A DNA stretch of 64,000 bases from Cantharellus purpuraceus (GCA_025174535.1 JALBUN010000045.1:1-64000); one strand, 5' to 3'; numbered from the stretch's first letter, positions 49,044 to 60,175 are shown. Translations and numbers: made by a program. Notes: generated from the letters alone by a model not told the origin.

Positions 49044-50678
49044 CTTATCCTCAACGATGTGGCCGAGCTGGAGCAGTTGCTCTTGGCCTGACGGAAGGAA
49101 GAGGAAGAGGAGCGGAAACGGAAAGAGGAGGAGGAAGCAGAACGGAGACAGAAGGAGGAGGAGGAGGCGGAACAGAGACGGAAGGAGGAGGAGGAGGTGG
49201 AACGGAGACGGAAGGAGGAGGAGGAGGCGGAACGGAGAGAGGCGGTGAAAACGGAATGGAGAAGGAAAGAGGAGGAAGCGAAGGCCGAGAGGGCCCGCAT
49301 GGTGAAGGAACTTGCGGCAGCGATGGAGGCTGCGAGACTGAAAGAAGTGGAGGAGCAGGCGCACGAGTTAGAGGCGGCCATGGAGGTAGAGGAGGAGGTG
49401 ACCGGGGCAGGGGAAACCAGTCACCCAGGAAGTCCGAGTGTGCCAATACGGCCAGGGACCCCGGAAGTTGCCATCATCTCCGGTACACGGACAGAGGCAA
49501 CTCGTTCGAGGATTGTCACTGCGGAGGACTCGCCGTTACGCCCACGGGCACGGCCCTTATTTGAGTTAGGGGCAGCTGAGGAAGATGATGCAGCGGAGAC
49601 AGAGAGGGCGGAGGTGGAAGCGGATCCTGATGCCAATGTGGAGCTTGATGCAACTGCGGAGCCCAAGGCGGGCATGGAGGTTGGGATGGATGCGGAGCCG
49701 GATCCTACTTTGAATTCTTACGAGGAGATGGCTTGGGTAGCTGCGGTCGAGGCTCGCAAAAGAGCGGAGCTCTATGCCGCTACCACTAAGAAGAACCTCG
49801 ACGTTGCAGTCTTTTCCCTGAAGGCGTACCCGAGTGCTGATATGGAGAAGTGAGAGGCGGACTGGAGGGTCATATGGTGCAAGGTGGAGAGTCGTGTGTT
49901 GGCAACCCGTAAGAAGGAGCTGTGTGTCGTGAGGTTGGCGATTCAGCTTCGGAAGCGTGAGATGGAGAAGGCGGTGGCAGAACAGCAGGACAAGGAGGAG
50001 GAGAGGGAACGCTTGGAGGCCACAGTGAGAAGGGGCGGACCACCCAAGGCTCTGGCTCCAATGGAGCCATTTGGCGGACCCGGCGTAACTTGCGACTTAT
50101 GTCGTGATGTGGGTGTGGAGTGTGTGTGGCCTACCGGCCCGACTCGCCGACTTCGGTCCTGCGATCGTTGTCAGGGTCGGAAAGGAGGGTGTAGGATCGA
50201 TGGGAAGTTCGATCCCCAGAGTTGGAGCGTCAAGCCCCGATTAGTGGTACAAGGAGGGGCAGAGAAGGAATCGGAGGGTCATCCGACCAAAAAGAGGCGG
50301 ACGGAGACGGGCGCTGTGGCAGCCGGGGGTAGTGGCGTTGGATCGGAAGGGGCAACGACTGGTGCAGGTACAGGGTGCGTTTCGGCGCCCAATAGCACTG
50401 TGGGCCAGCTTATCCGGCTGGTTAACCTACAGTTGGAGCACCTTCGGCGGACGGAGGGGTTGTTGGTAGACTTGGTGAGGATGATGAAACGGAAGGAGGT
50501 TCTGGAGGGTCGTCGGACAGCCGAGTTACATCGGTTGCGGAAATTCATGGCCCTGTTGGATGAGGATTCGGACATGGGGGATGAGAAAGATTGGGTGTTG
50601 GATGTAGAGAGTGATGAGGAGTCGGAGACGGAGCCTGAAGTAGATAAGGGAAAGGGGACAAGGAAATGCAATGTATAA
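49044..50678 (+). pseudogene. Accessory plus-strand ORF of chromovirus A: coiled coils plus Cys6 cluster
   Basis: One reading frame runs from about 49044 to the stop at 50676-50678, broken only by TGA codons at about 49089 and 49851; the original product was about 540 residues. The N-terminus ('ILNDVAELEQLLLA') leads into repeated E-E-E-E-(A/V)-E-(R/Q)-R-R-K units (49095-49330), a strong coiled coil. A Ser/Pro and acidic linker follows. A second Lys/Glu helix (49884-50030) precedes a cysteine block at about 50090-50190: C-x2-C-x6-C-x12-C-x2-C-x6-C, with 'SCDRCQGRKGGC' as its second half. Next come a Lys-Arg 'KKRR', a Leu-rich helix ('LIRLVNLQLEHLRRTEGLLV' region) and an acidic tail. The cysteine spacing fits the fungal Zn2Cys6 consensus. 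Similar proteins are, to my recollection, common in Agaricomycetes as 'hypothetical'. Convergent to pol, 148 bp apart. Function unknown. Confidence 0.7.
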
Positions 50679-50826
50679 AATAAAAAAGAAAATGATTATA
50701 AATTTCGGAATGGAGAAGAATGAGGCGGAGTGATTCCTTCGGAGCTTTTTGAGCAGGCTGGTAATTTCCCTTGACTTGTAATAAAATGGTGATGCGAAAT
50801 AATAGAATTAGCATTAGTAATCGAAC

Positions 50827-53800
50827 TTAAAGATTCATAAGAGGGCCAGGTTTGTCTGGATAAGTGGAGTGAAAATCAGAGATGGATTCGGATGCATGAT
50901 CGAGTTTGGATGTGGAGATCCATGAAGACTCTTCATCGGTGCCTTTGTACCCAGTCCATTTGACTAAGTACTGGAGCTTGCACTTGTATCGACGGTCGAT
51001 CTTCGAGTCCAGGATCTCGGATATCTCATATTCATTATCTCCTTTGATGATGATCGGGGGAGGTGGAGGTTGTGTGCAACCGGAGATCTCGTTCGTGGTA
51101 GCGGGTTTGAGCATTGATATATGGAAGACCGGATGAACTGCTCGGAAGTGGTCTGGGAGGCAGAGGGTGAAAGACCTGCTGACCACACGAGCAACGACCT
51201 TATAAGGACCTAAGTATTTCTTGGAGTTTCTTCGATGGGCGGGTGGTCCGGAAGTGTTCGGCCTTAACGAATACTTTGTCTCCAATTTGCAGGTCTGGAG
51301 CTGGGATGCGGCGTCGGTCTGTGGAGACTTGATATTGTTTCTGAGCATCGGAGATGGTCTCTCGGAGATGTTGGTGTAGTTGATCGAGGTCGGTTACAAA
51401 TTGGCGGGCTTTGGTGGAGGCAAGTTCTTTCTCGGGGTGGACGGAGATGTTCGGATGGTAGCCTTTATTAGCAAAGAATGGAGAGATGCCGGTAGTCGCA
51501 TTTGGAGTGTTGTTGTAGGCAAACTCTGTGATCGGAAGTAGATCAGCCCAGTTGTCTTGTTGATAGTTACAATAGATTCGGAGATATTGTTCCAGGGACT
51601 GATTCATTCGTTCCGTTTGTCCGTCTCCTTCAGGGTGGTATCCGGAGGTGAAATGGAGCTTCATGTCGAGAGCCTTTCCTAATGTGTGGAAGAAGGAGGA
51701 CATGAACTCCGAGCCCCGATCGGACGTGACATGCGATGGGACTCCGTGTTTAGAGAATACGTGGAGAACGAACAATTTAGCTAGCGAGGTGGAGGTGATG
51801 GTGTCATGCGTCGGAATGATGACTGTTTGGTGAACCTGTTGACAATCACGAGTATGGTGTCATATCCGAGCGATGGGGGGAGCTTCTCTATGAAGTCCAT
51901 GGAGATGGAGTTCCATGGTTGCTCCGGGATTGGAAGTTGTTTGAGCATTCCGTAGGGTTTGTGCCTTTGCAATTTTGAGCGCATACATGTGGTGCAGGAG
52001 TAGCAGTAGTGTTGAATGTATTCCCGCATTTTTGGCCATACATAGTCTCGTCAGATTAATCCTTGTGTGCAATTTTGCCCGAAGTGGCCGGAGATCAGGT
52101 GATCATGATAATACTGCAAAACTCAGAGTCGGAGGCTGTTGGCGTCGGGGACGTATATCCGGTTGTTGTGTCGGAGGTGTCCTTCAGGGTCAAGTGACCA
52201 TTTTGGATCGGAAGGGTTGTCCAAGTGTTTAACTGCAACAGGATCGGATCGGAGTGATGAGCAGATGTCGGAATGGAGTTGGTCAATGTCCATAATGGTG
52301 ACAGCTTGGAGAGTGGGAGTTATGAGGGTGGATGCTCATAGGGACGATACCAGCTGCTCGTTAGTAAACACAGGATGAAGGTTGTGGGGGTTTACAGTGG
52401 CATAGTTGCTATTCCCCTCTTTAGGGTAGACGTCCCAGCGTCTAGTTAGCGCGTCAGGCTTTGCTCCTAGTCAACCTGGATGGAAACGGATAATGAGATT
52501 GAACTGAGATAGGTATTCAGACCATCGGACCTGTCTCCGGGTGAGCAGTTTCATTGTGGAGAAGTATTCCAAGTTCTTGTGGTCAGTTATGATGTCCACC
52601 GGATCGGAGGGACCTTCAAGGTAGTGTCTCCATATCCAGAAGGCTTCATATATGGCAAGGAGCTCTTTGTCATGGACGTCATAGTTCAGTTTGGGGGGCG
52701 TAAATGTATGCGAGTGAAAAGCGATCGGGTGGACTTGTCCGTCGTCCAGAGAGATGATGGACAGGATCGCGGCAAGTGCATAGTCGGAGGCGTCGGTCTC
52801 TAAAAGGATGGGAACGTCTGGAACCCAATGAGTCAGTATCGGAGCAGAAGTAAAGGCCTTTTTCAAGGTCTCAAAACTCTGTCTACATTCGTCAGTGAAA
52901 TTCCATTGGATACCCTTCCTAGTGAGTTGGGTGAGCAGAACAGTGATATCGGAGTAGCCGTGAATAAAGCAGCGGTAGAAGTTGGCGAACCCGAGGAAGG
53001 ACTGTACGTCCTTGACTTTCCGGGGTTCTGGCCATTCCTGTATGGCTTTGATTTTGTCGTCGGACATTGTTAATCCTGCCGGGGAGAGGATATAGCCTAG
53101 GTATTCGACCGAGTCGGAGTGGAATTTGCATTTGTCAGTGTGGGCGAAGAGGCCATGTTTTTGGAGACATCGGAGTACCTCTCGGACATGTGTCCGATGT
53201 TCTTCTTCGTTGTCCGAATATACCAGAATGTCGTCTAAGTAAACGAGGACGGTCACATCGAGGAGGTCGGTGAAGGTATCATTCATGAACCTCTGGAAGT
53301 TGGCCGGAGCATTGGTTAGTCTGAAGGGCATGACACACCACTCGAAAGATCCATATTGTGTGTGGAAGGTCGTTTTCCATTCGTCGCCTTCTCGGATGCG
53401 GACTAGATGGTAGGCGTGTCGGAGATCTATTTTGGAGTAGATCTTAGCCTTTCGAGGACTCTCGAGTAGGTCTGTGGTGTGGGGTATGGGGTATTGGTCT
53501 TTCTTGGTGATCTTGTTGAGCCCACAGAAGTTGACGCATAGACGGAGTGATCCGTCCTTTTTGCGGACAAATAGGACCGGAGCTCCATGAGGAGATAGGG
53601 GATAGGGATGGGCGGATGAAGCCTGTGGCCAAGTTCTCATCTATGAATGTCCGGAGAGCCAGTAGCTCTTTTTGTGATAGCGAGTAGATAGGGCCAAGCG
53701 GAGGGGTGGAGTTGTCATCCAGTTCGATCTTGAGATCATATGGTCGGTGTTCTGCTAGGGAGTCGGCTTTAGACTTGCTGAACACGTTGGCGAACTCATG

Positions 53801-54440
53801 ATACTCCTTGGGAACCATAGAGAGGTCCGGTGGAGTGGATCGGGCAGAACGAGCGGCGAGGAATATCGGGTCGGAGAGGTGGACCTGGAATGTGTGAGAA
53901 CCGTCCAGCTTGCTTAGTCTGGTGAAGACCATAGCGTCCACCATCGATATAAACGGAGGGGTAGACAGAGTATCTATCGGAGCGGGGTCAGCGGAGGTGG
54001 AAGATAATTTCGCACCTAGAGTTGCTGGTGACGTCAGGGATGACACAGCCTGTACTGGAGAATGGAATGTGATATGGCCCAATGCCCAGTCAATCAACGG
54101 ATTGTAGCGGGTGAGCCAGTTATGGCCGAGAACCACAGAACAGCTGGAGTCAAGCAGAGTGACATAGAATGTAAGGGTCTGGATTTCTCCGACAGAAAAA
54201 CGGATAGACAGATCTATAGCTCGTGAAATAACAGCATTAGTAGTGCCACCAAATAATCGGAGTGGTATCGGAGTTATGGTGTATGTATGGAGTTTATGTA
54301 AATCAGAAAAAGAGGAATTGAGGAAACAGTGAGTAGAACCGGAGTCAATTAATGCTTGAATAGTGGTATCGGGAATGGAGTCGGAGTGGACGAGGAGGGT
54401 AAGGGAGTCGGAGTGGGAAAGAGCGGATGCATTCAGGCGG
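50827..54440 (-). mobile_element. Chromovirus A (Ty3/gypsy) pol: PR, RT, RNase H, IN, chromodomain
   Basis: Minus-strand frames in order. Protease 'ALIDSGSTHCFL' (about 54360). A linker with 'PKEYHEFANVFSK'. RT with 'KDGSLRLCVNFCGLNKITKK' (about 53550) and the active site 'VLVYLDDILVYSDN' (about 53245). RNase H with 'LLETDASDYAL', 'DKELLAIYEAF' and 'IITDHKNLEYF' (52800-52560). Integrase zinc region 'YCYSCTTCMRSK', then catalytic Asp 'SMDFIEKLPP' (about 51900), 'SDRGSEFMSSFF' (about 51715) and 'GDGQTERMNQSLEQYL' (about 51610). Finally a chromodomain, 'EYEISEILDSK', 'QYLVKWTGYKG', 'ESSWI', ending at 50827. Frameshifts near 53600, 52450 and 51780-51350 make it inactive. Gag and the 5' LTR are missing: the frame runs into element B at about 54440. 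The plus strand is dense in CGGA throughout. Confidence 0.9.
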
Positions 54441-55653
54441 ACCTCGTCTGTCGTACGGGGAGTACCAATGCAGCCCTCAGCATCTGCATACACACCTTGG
54501 TCATCTATTAGGTGACCAAGGCAATCTATACTTGTTGAGTATAGATTGATCTTATCCTTGCTCAGGAACATATGTGCTTTTCTGAGCTTGGTGAATACCA
54601 TCTCTAGGTGGTGTTTGTGCTCTCATATAGTATGAGAGTACACAAATATGTCATCCAGATATACATGGACGAATCTTCCAATATATTCCCAGAAGATGGC
54701 AGTCATGAGCTGCTGAAATGTTGAGCGGGCATTGCAGTCCCCTTGCTGCATGACTTAACTGATGAATGTCCCCAAGACGGTTGCAAATGCCATTTATGGT
54801 ATATCCATTGGTCTGACGTGTATCTGTTCATATGCCTCAGACATATCAAGTTTAGATTGATATGTACAGCAGGCAACATTGTGTCTAATGTTGTCCTGAT
54901 CAGGGAAGGATGTTACATCCTTCACTGTATTATCATTCTGTTCGCACAAGTCGAACATGGTGTGGAGCTTCCCATTTTTCTTAGGAATGCATAGCATTGG
55001 TACAGCCTGGGCTGTAGCCAATACTCACCATTTAGCAGTGGTGTATCACAGAACTTTCTCTGAAAGTTCTGCTTGATAGTGCTCTGGACACTTAGGCAAG
55101 CGATAATGTATTTGCTTGTCAGGATCCACAAGATTAATCTCATGGTTAACTTCTCTAAATGGGGGAAGTTCTAAGGGTATGCTGCCAAATAGGTCAGTGT
55201 ACTTTTCTTTCTATTGATCCCTCAACTGAGGGATCTGACCAGCCATGTAAGCGGTTGGTCCTTCATGAGATGAAGCTATTTGCATCGTGCTCTTATTTGG
55301 ATCCTCCATTGGGGGGTCCTTTACTGAGTCTAGTCCTTCTTCTAGGAAGGACTGTGTTGTGGGTAGCTTGTGTTTAGAGTTACCCCCTTGGCGTTATTTA
55401 TTCATGCCAATACTCCTTCTTCATATTGAGTTTATACCCCATGATGGGGTATGAAGAGCATCGGTATTATGCTCCTCATTGGTGGGGACTTCTTCAGTTC
55501 CCATCATGATTCAGCCTAGGCCATTAAAGTCCAGGCATATTCCTAGCTTTCATAGGAACAGGGTACCAAGTATTACATCATAATACTCAACATTGGTGAC
55601 ATCAAAATATTCTTCAATGTCCCAACTACCAAACTTTATGGTAGTGTGAGTAC
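54441..55653 (-). mobile_element. Gypsy element B, RT and 3' protease part (hairpin-rich)
   Basis: Reading the minus strand down from 55653, the protease tail 'TTIKFGSWDIEEYFDV', 'NVEYYDVILGTLFL' is followed by a TGA codon and 'KLGICLDFNGLG'. A linker follows, then RT: 'MLCIPKKNGKLHTMFDL' (about 54990), 'NTVKDVTSFPDQDNIRHNV', 'SKLDMSEAYEQIHV' (about 54850), the active site 'VYLDDIFVYSHTI' (about 54645), then a stop, 'KLRKAHMFLSKDKINLYS' and 'LGHLIDDQGVYAD' (about 54500). The thumb then breaks off at the junction with chromovirus A. At least twelve perfect short hairpins interrupt this 1.2 kb. In-frame stops show it is inactive. It is the same element as 60411-63200, separated from it by the 4757-bp insert. 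Confidence 0.85.
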
Positions 55654-55935
55654 TGTATGGGAACTGGTTTTCCCTTAAAAAAGATCTTGTTTAAAGTCCT
55701 GAAACTGTACAATTTCACTTCATGGCCTTAAAATATCAGCATATATGTGCTGCTTTCTCTTGATTCAGGGCCATTCAAATATTCTCTATTTTTTCATATT
55801 TTTTCAGGATTTTTCCATGCAGAAATGAGTCCACAACCTTGTTGTTCTGCTGGGTGAAGTTTTGGGACCCACATGGACCCACAAACCTTTGCAGATGTCA
55901 GCAGCTTCAAAGTCAGCCAGAGTCACCTGGACAAC

Positions 55936-56273
55936 TGACTCATTTTCAATCACATGACTCATTTCAATCTCCGACTCAATCTGGTCACCACTGCCAGTAA
56001 ATCCTCAATATCTTCGCAACCACTGCACCTCCTGACCCCGTTTTTAGTGGAGAGTTCAATAGAAGCCATGCCTACCCATAGCTGTGCTGATCATCCTGGG
56101 AAACAAAGTATTGACTGAGTTATTTGGGTAATGGTGACTCATGCAATGACTCCTGCCATGACTCATGCTATGACTCCTTCCATGACTCATACCATGACTC
56201 CTGTGATTACTCATACTATGACTCCTGCTCTGAGTCACACTATGACTCCATCCATGACTCATGCCATGAGTCA
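55936..56273. promoter_or_regulatory. Array of eight TGA(C/G)TCA (Gcn4/AP-1-type) sites
   Basis: Perfect heptamers begin at 55936, 55955, 56135, 56159, 56183, 56231, 56255 and 56267. From 56135 on they are spaced at about 24 bp or multiples of 12, inside a 12-bp-period repeat 'atgactc(a/c)t(g/c)c'. TGACTCA is the classic site of fungal Gcn4/Cpc1-family bZIP activators. The truncated copy at 2064-2568 keeps three such sites. Binding is an inference. Confidence 0.6.
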
Positions 56274-56559
56274 GAGCAAATCCAAGCAGCTCATTGGCTA
56301 GGAAACTTCCACCCTCTTCTCACATATTCCAGTAGCTTCCAGTAGCTTCCATCTATTAATAGGTAGAATTTTCCAGTAGTATTAGTCAGCTCCTGTAAAT
56401 ACAAAAGGAGGCCATTCTGCCTCTGAAATGAATAACCATTTTCTACCCCATCATTTGCACATCAGTGTGACTAGAGTGACATACAGTGTCATCCTCTATA
56501 TCTTAGTAACTGTTGATTGTCCTGCCATTAGTGCTCTTGTTTAAGTTACTAGTGTGTAC

Positions 56560-58062
56560 TGCCTTTGCAGAGCATTAGAATCTTGAACTCGTGTGAAGCA
56601 GTTGCCAGACTACTTCACACATCGCTGTTACCCGCTGACAAGCCAGGATGCATCGAGGACGTATATCGAACCACTCTGACAGTCCAACTCCGCCAGCGTC
56701 TTTTCATATCAACCTTTAAATAGCGCCGCAACTCCCTCTCTACCTCAGTCTCTAATTCTAGCCATCGATCGTCACTCGTGTTTCATCGCCATCAATCATT
56801 ATCAGCCTTCAATTCACACCAATCCTTTCATCATCATTCACATGGCTTCCAATTCTATTCCCCTCTCCAACATCACTTCTAATAATACGTCACACTGGTC
56901 TCTGGACACAGAGGACTATCAAAAATACGCCGAGCTCCATGGACATGTTAAGCCACCTCCACGTGTCAAAATACTTCCAAAACTCTTTCAATGTCCAAGA
57001 TCCCCACCATGTCTCTCTTATGCCATTGGTGATCCCATATTCTTTCACAATTCCATTGAACCATATACATTCCTCGGCATTTTGCCTCTATATCGTAACA
57101 CGGATAGATGAGTCGAACGTGAGGTAGAATTTCAGTTGCCATCGCTGACCTATCCTCCCACTTCAATCCGACTCAGGTTACATTGTGTCAGGCAAAGGGA
57201 CCGAATACCCTTGGAACGGGATACCATGTGGAGACGTATCACTAATACAATAAGGAGTATTTGTTGTGGATGATGACTGAAGTCCTCATGTGACTCAGGG
57301 TCAATTTACCTTCGGAGCCGTATGGAAGATGGTATTGGTGGATGTTTCTATTGTTCTTTTATATGACTCACCCCTGTTTCATCTTTTAATTCATTCATAC
57401 ACGACTTACTCATCCTTGTTCTATTTTTGGTTCTTTTATTACTCATCACCCCCTATTCTTACAAACATTACCCCTATCTGTCGCTTCATTTCTCCATGAT
57501 TTCCCCATTAGTAGTTCAACTTCACACGCTTCGTCAGCTGGCTTGATCAGCATTTCTTGCATCATATCACATCATTTGCTCCTCATATTGTGTTGTTGTG
57601 CCCTGGGGATTTGTATATAAAAGGGCGCTAGTTTTCGCCTTTGGAATGGATCAACAAGTTTTCAGCCCACGCTCTAAAGTCAAAGTCCATGCTCTAAGTC
57701 TACACTCTACGCTCTACATCACAATCCATCAGCTCTACACTGAGGTAAAGCACCTTGGTTCAACAATCAGATTTCCCTCTGCCACCGAGAGGTCGCTTCT
57801 CCTGAAACCAGCTTTCGCATACCTCTCAACCGGGCTCTCCATCCTCATCCAGTCACAGAGCACGATCAGCCATCGGGACCGACCTTTTGCTCCCATCCTC
57901 ATCCAACCACAGAGCACTATTCCACTTCCTTGTTATTAAGTGCTACCTCTACCCCTCGACCTGATTGATCTTTGGAGTGCTGAACAACTGCGTTACACAC
58001 CGTCTGTTTGCTAGGACCGTTGCACGCAGGCTTATAGGATCTATTCCTTAAGCGAACCAACA
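56560..58062 (+). repeat. Left arm of 1.5-kb inverted repeat
   Basis: Reverse complement of 58166-59712, nearly identical by eye apart from one roughly 45-60 bp tandem duplication in the right arm (about 58390-58460) and scattered single changes. Contains a TATA-like ctttaaatag (56715), the 89-codon ORF at 56842, a second TATA-like tgtatataaaagg (57609) and an LTR-like end ...aagcgaaccaaca at 58062. The arms face each other with their CA ends inward. Confidence 0.9.
56842..57111 (+). CDS. 89-residue ORF of unknown function (left-arm copy)
   Basis: 'MASNSIPLSNITSNNTSHWS' start, a Lys/Pro-rich middle ('HVKPPPRVKILPKLFQ') and 'LSYAIGDPIFFHNSIEPYTF'. A TATA-like motif lies about 125 bp upstream and a C/T/A-rich leader precedes the ATG, the layout of a real promoter. 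Copies at 59161-59430 and 59549-59965 (minus) preserve the frame with few changes. It resembles no family I know; it could be the 5' part of a gag gene. Confidence 0.45.
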   Translation: MASNSIPLSNITSNNTSHWSLDTEDYQKYAELHGHVKPPPRVKILPKLFQCPRSPPCLSYAIGDPIFFHNSIEPYTFLGILPLYRNTDR

Positions 58063-58165
58063 CCGCTTCAGAGTGTCACTGGTTGGATGGTTGGATTCAT
58101 CCACCTACTTCCTCTAGCCTCTAAGTGCATTCCCCTCTTTTTGGAATATCTGGACCCCTAAGCAT
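58063..58165. other. 103-bp spacer of the large inverted repeat
   Basis: Unique sequence between the two arms (ccgcttcagag ... cctaagcat). The first and last bases of the arms here are ...ACA and TGT..., so the spacer may be the DNA that lay between two inverted LTR-like ends. Confidence 0.7.
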
Positions 58166-59712
58166 TGTCAGTTTGCTTAAGGAATAGATCCTATAAGCCT
58201 GCGTGCAACGGTCCTAGCAAACAGATGGTGTGTAACGCAGTTGTTCAGCACTCCAAGGTTGAGGGGTAGAGGTAGCACTGAGTAACAGGAAAGTGGAATA
58301 GTGCTCTGTGGTTGGATGAGGATGGGAGCAAAAGGTCGGTCCCGATGGCTGATCGTGCTCTGTGACTGGATGAGGATGGAGAGCCCGGTTGAGAGGTATG
58401 CGAAAGCTGGTTTCTGTGACTGGATGACAATGGATAGCCCGGTTGGGAGGTACGCGAAAGCTGGTTTCAAGAGAAGCGACCTCTCAGTGGAGGAGGGAAA
58501 TCTGATCGTGGAACCAAGGTGCTTTACCTTAGTGTAGAGCTGATGGATTGTGATGTAGAGCGTAGAGTGTAGACTTAGAGCATGGACTTTGACTTTAGAG
58601 CGTGGGCTGAAAACTTGTTGATTCCTTCCAAAGGCGAAAACTAGTGCCCTTTTATATACAAATCCCCAGGGTACAACAACACAATATGAGGAGCAAATGA
58701 TGTGATATGATGCAAGAAATGCTGATCAAGCCAGCTGACGAAGCGTGTGAAGTTGAACTACTAATGGGGAAATCATGGAGAAATGAAGCGACAGATAGGG
58801 GTAATGTTTGTAAGAATAGGGGGTGATGAGTAATAAAAGAACCAAAAATAGAACAAGGATGAGTAAGTCGTGTATGAATGAATTAAAAGATGAAACAGGG
58901 GTGAGTCATATAAAAGAACAATAGAAACATCCACCAATACCATCTTCCATACGGCTCCGAAGGTAAATTGACCCTGAGTCACATGAGGACTTCAGTCATC
59001 ATCCACAACAAATACTCCTTATTGTATTAGTGATACGTCTCCACATGGTATCCCGTTCCAAGGGTATTCGGTCCCTTTGCCTGACACAATGTAACCTGAG
59101 TCGGATTGAAGTGGGAGGATAGGTCAGCGATGGCAACTGAAATTCTACCTCACGTTCGACTCATCTATCCGTGTTACGATATAGAGGCAAAATGCCGAGG
59201 AATGTATATGGTTCAACGGAATTGTGAAAGAATATGGGATCACCAATGGCATAAGAGAGACATGGTGGGGATCTTGGACATTGAAAGAGTTTTGGAAGTA
59301 TTTTGACACGTGGAGGTGGCTTAACATGTCCATGGAGCTCGGCGTATTTTTGATAGTCCTCTGTGTCCAGAGACCAGTGTGACGTATTATTAGAAGTGAT
59401 GTTGGAGAGGGGAATAGAATTGGAAGCCATGTGAATGATGATGAAAGGATTGGTGTGAATTGAAGGCTGATAATGATTGATGGCGATGAAACACGAGTGA
59501 CGATCGATGGCTAGAATTAGAGACTGAGGTAGAGAGGGAGTTGCGGCGCTATTTAAAGGTTGATATGAAAAGACGCTGGCGGAGTTGGACTGTCAGAGTG
59601 GTTCGATATACGTCCTCGATGCATCCTGGCTTGTCAGCGGGTAACAGCGATGTGTGAAGTAGTCTGGCAACTGCTTCACACGAGTTCAAGATTCTAATGC
59701 TCTGCAAAGGCA
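58166..59712 (-). repeat. Right arm of 1.5-kb inverted repeat
   Basis: Mirror of 56560-58062. Carries the minus-strand copy of the 89-codon ORF (59430-59161, one residue different: V for I in 'HNS(I/V)EPY'), the TATA-like motif at about 58658 and the promoter-like region at about 59555. It has an internal tandem duplication around 58390-58460 absent from the left arm. Confidence 0.9.
59161..59430 (-). CDS. 89-residue ORF of unknown function (right-arm copy)
   Basis: Same protein as 56842-57111 with a single visible substitution. Its upstream TATA-like and leader sequences are preserved too. The near-identity of both copies indicates either a recent duplication or gene conversion between the arms. 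Confidence 0.4.
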   Translation of the reverse strand: MASNSIPLSNITSNNTSHWSLDTEDYQKYAELHGHVKPPPRVKILPKLFQCPRSPPCLSYAIGDPIFFHNSVEPYTFLGILPLYRNTDR

Positions 59713-60175
59713 CATATAGAGGCAAAATGCCGAGGAATGTATATGGTTCAACGGAATTGTGAAAGAATATGGGATCACCAATGGCATAAGAGAGACATGG
59801 TGGGGATCTTGGAAGTTGAAAGAGTTTTGGAAGTATTTTGACACGTGGAGGTGGCTTAACATGCCTGTGGAGCTCAGCATATTTTTGATAGTCCTCTGTG
59901 TCCAGAGACCAGTGTGATGTATTATTAGAAGAGATGTTGGAGAGGGGAATAGAATTGGAAGCCATGTGAATGATGATGAAAGGATTGGTGTGAATTGAAG
60001 GCTGATAATGATTGATGGCGATGAAACACGAGTGACGATCGATGGCTAGAATTAGAGACTGAGGTAGAGAGGGAGTTGCAGTGCTATTTAAAAGTTTGAT
60101 ACGAAAAGGCGCTGGTGGAGTTGGACTGTCAGAGTGGTTCGATATACATCCTCGATGCGTCCTGGCTCATCAGCG
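59713..60175 (-). repeat. Third, partial arm copy in direct tandem with the right arm
   Basis: Starting atagaggcaaaatgccgagg (59716), it repeats 59181-59650 with more divergence (about 95% by eye). It carries another copy of the ORF start (ATG at 59965). In this copy the frame runs on through the junction into arm sequence, giving 138 codons (59965-59549), so the C-terminal part is an artefact of the join. Confidence 0.85.

Noticed and set aside
48950..49446. Minus-strand Ser/Phe/Leu-rich ORFs at 48950-49446
   Set aside because: Antisense of the GAG/GGA-rich coiled-coil repeat of the accessory ORF; composition alone explains them.
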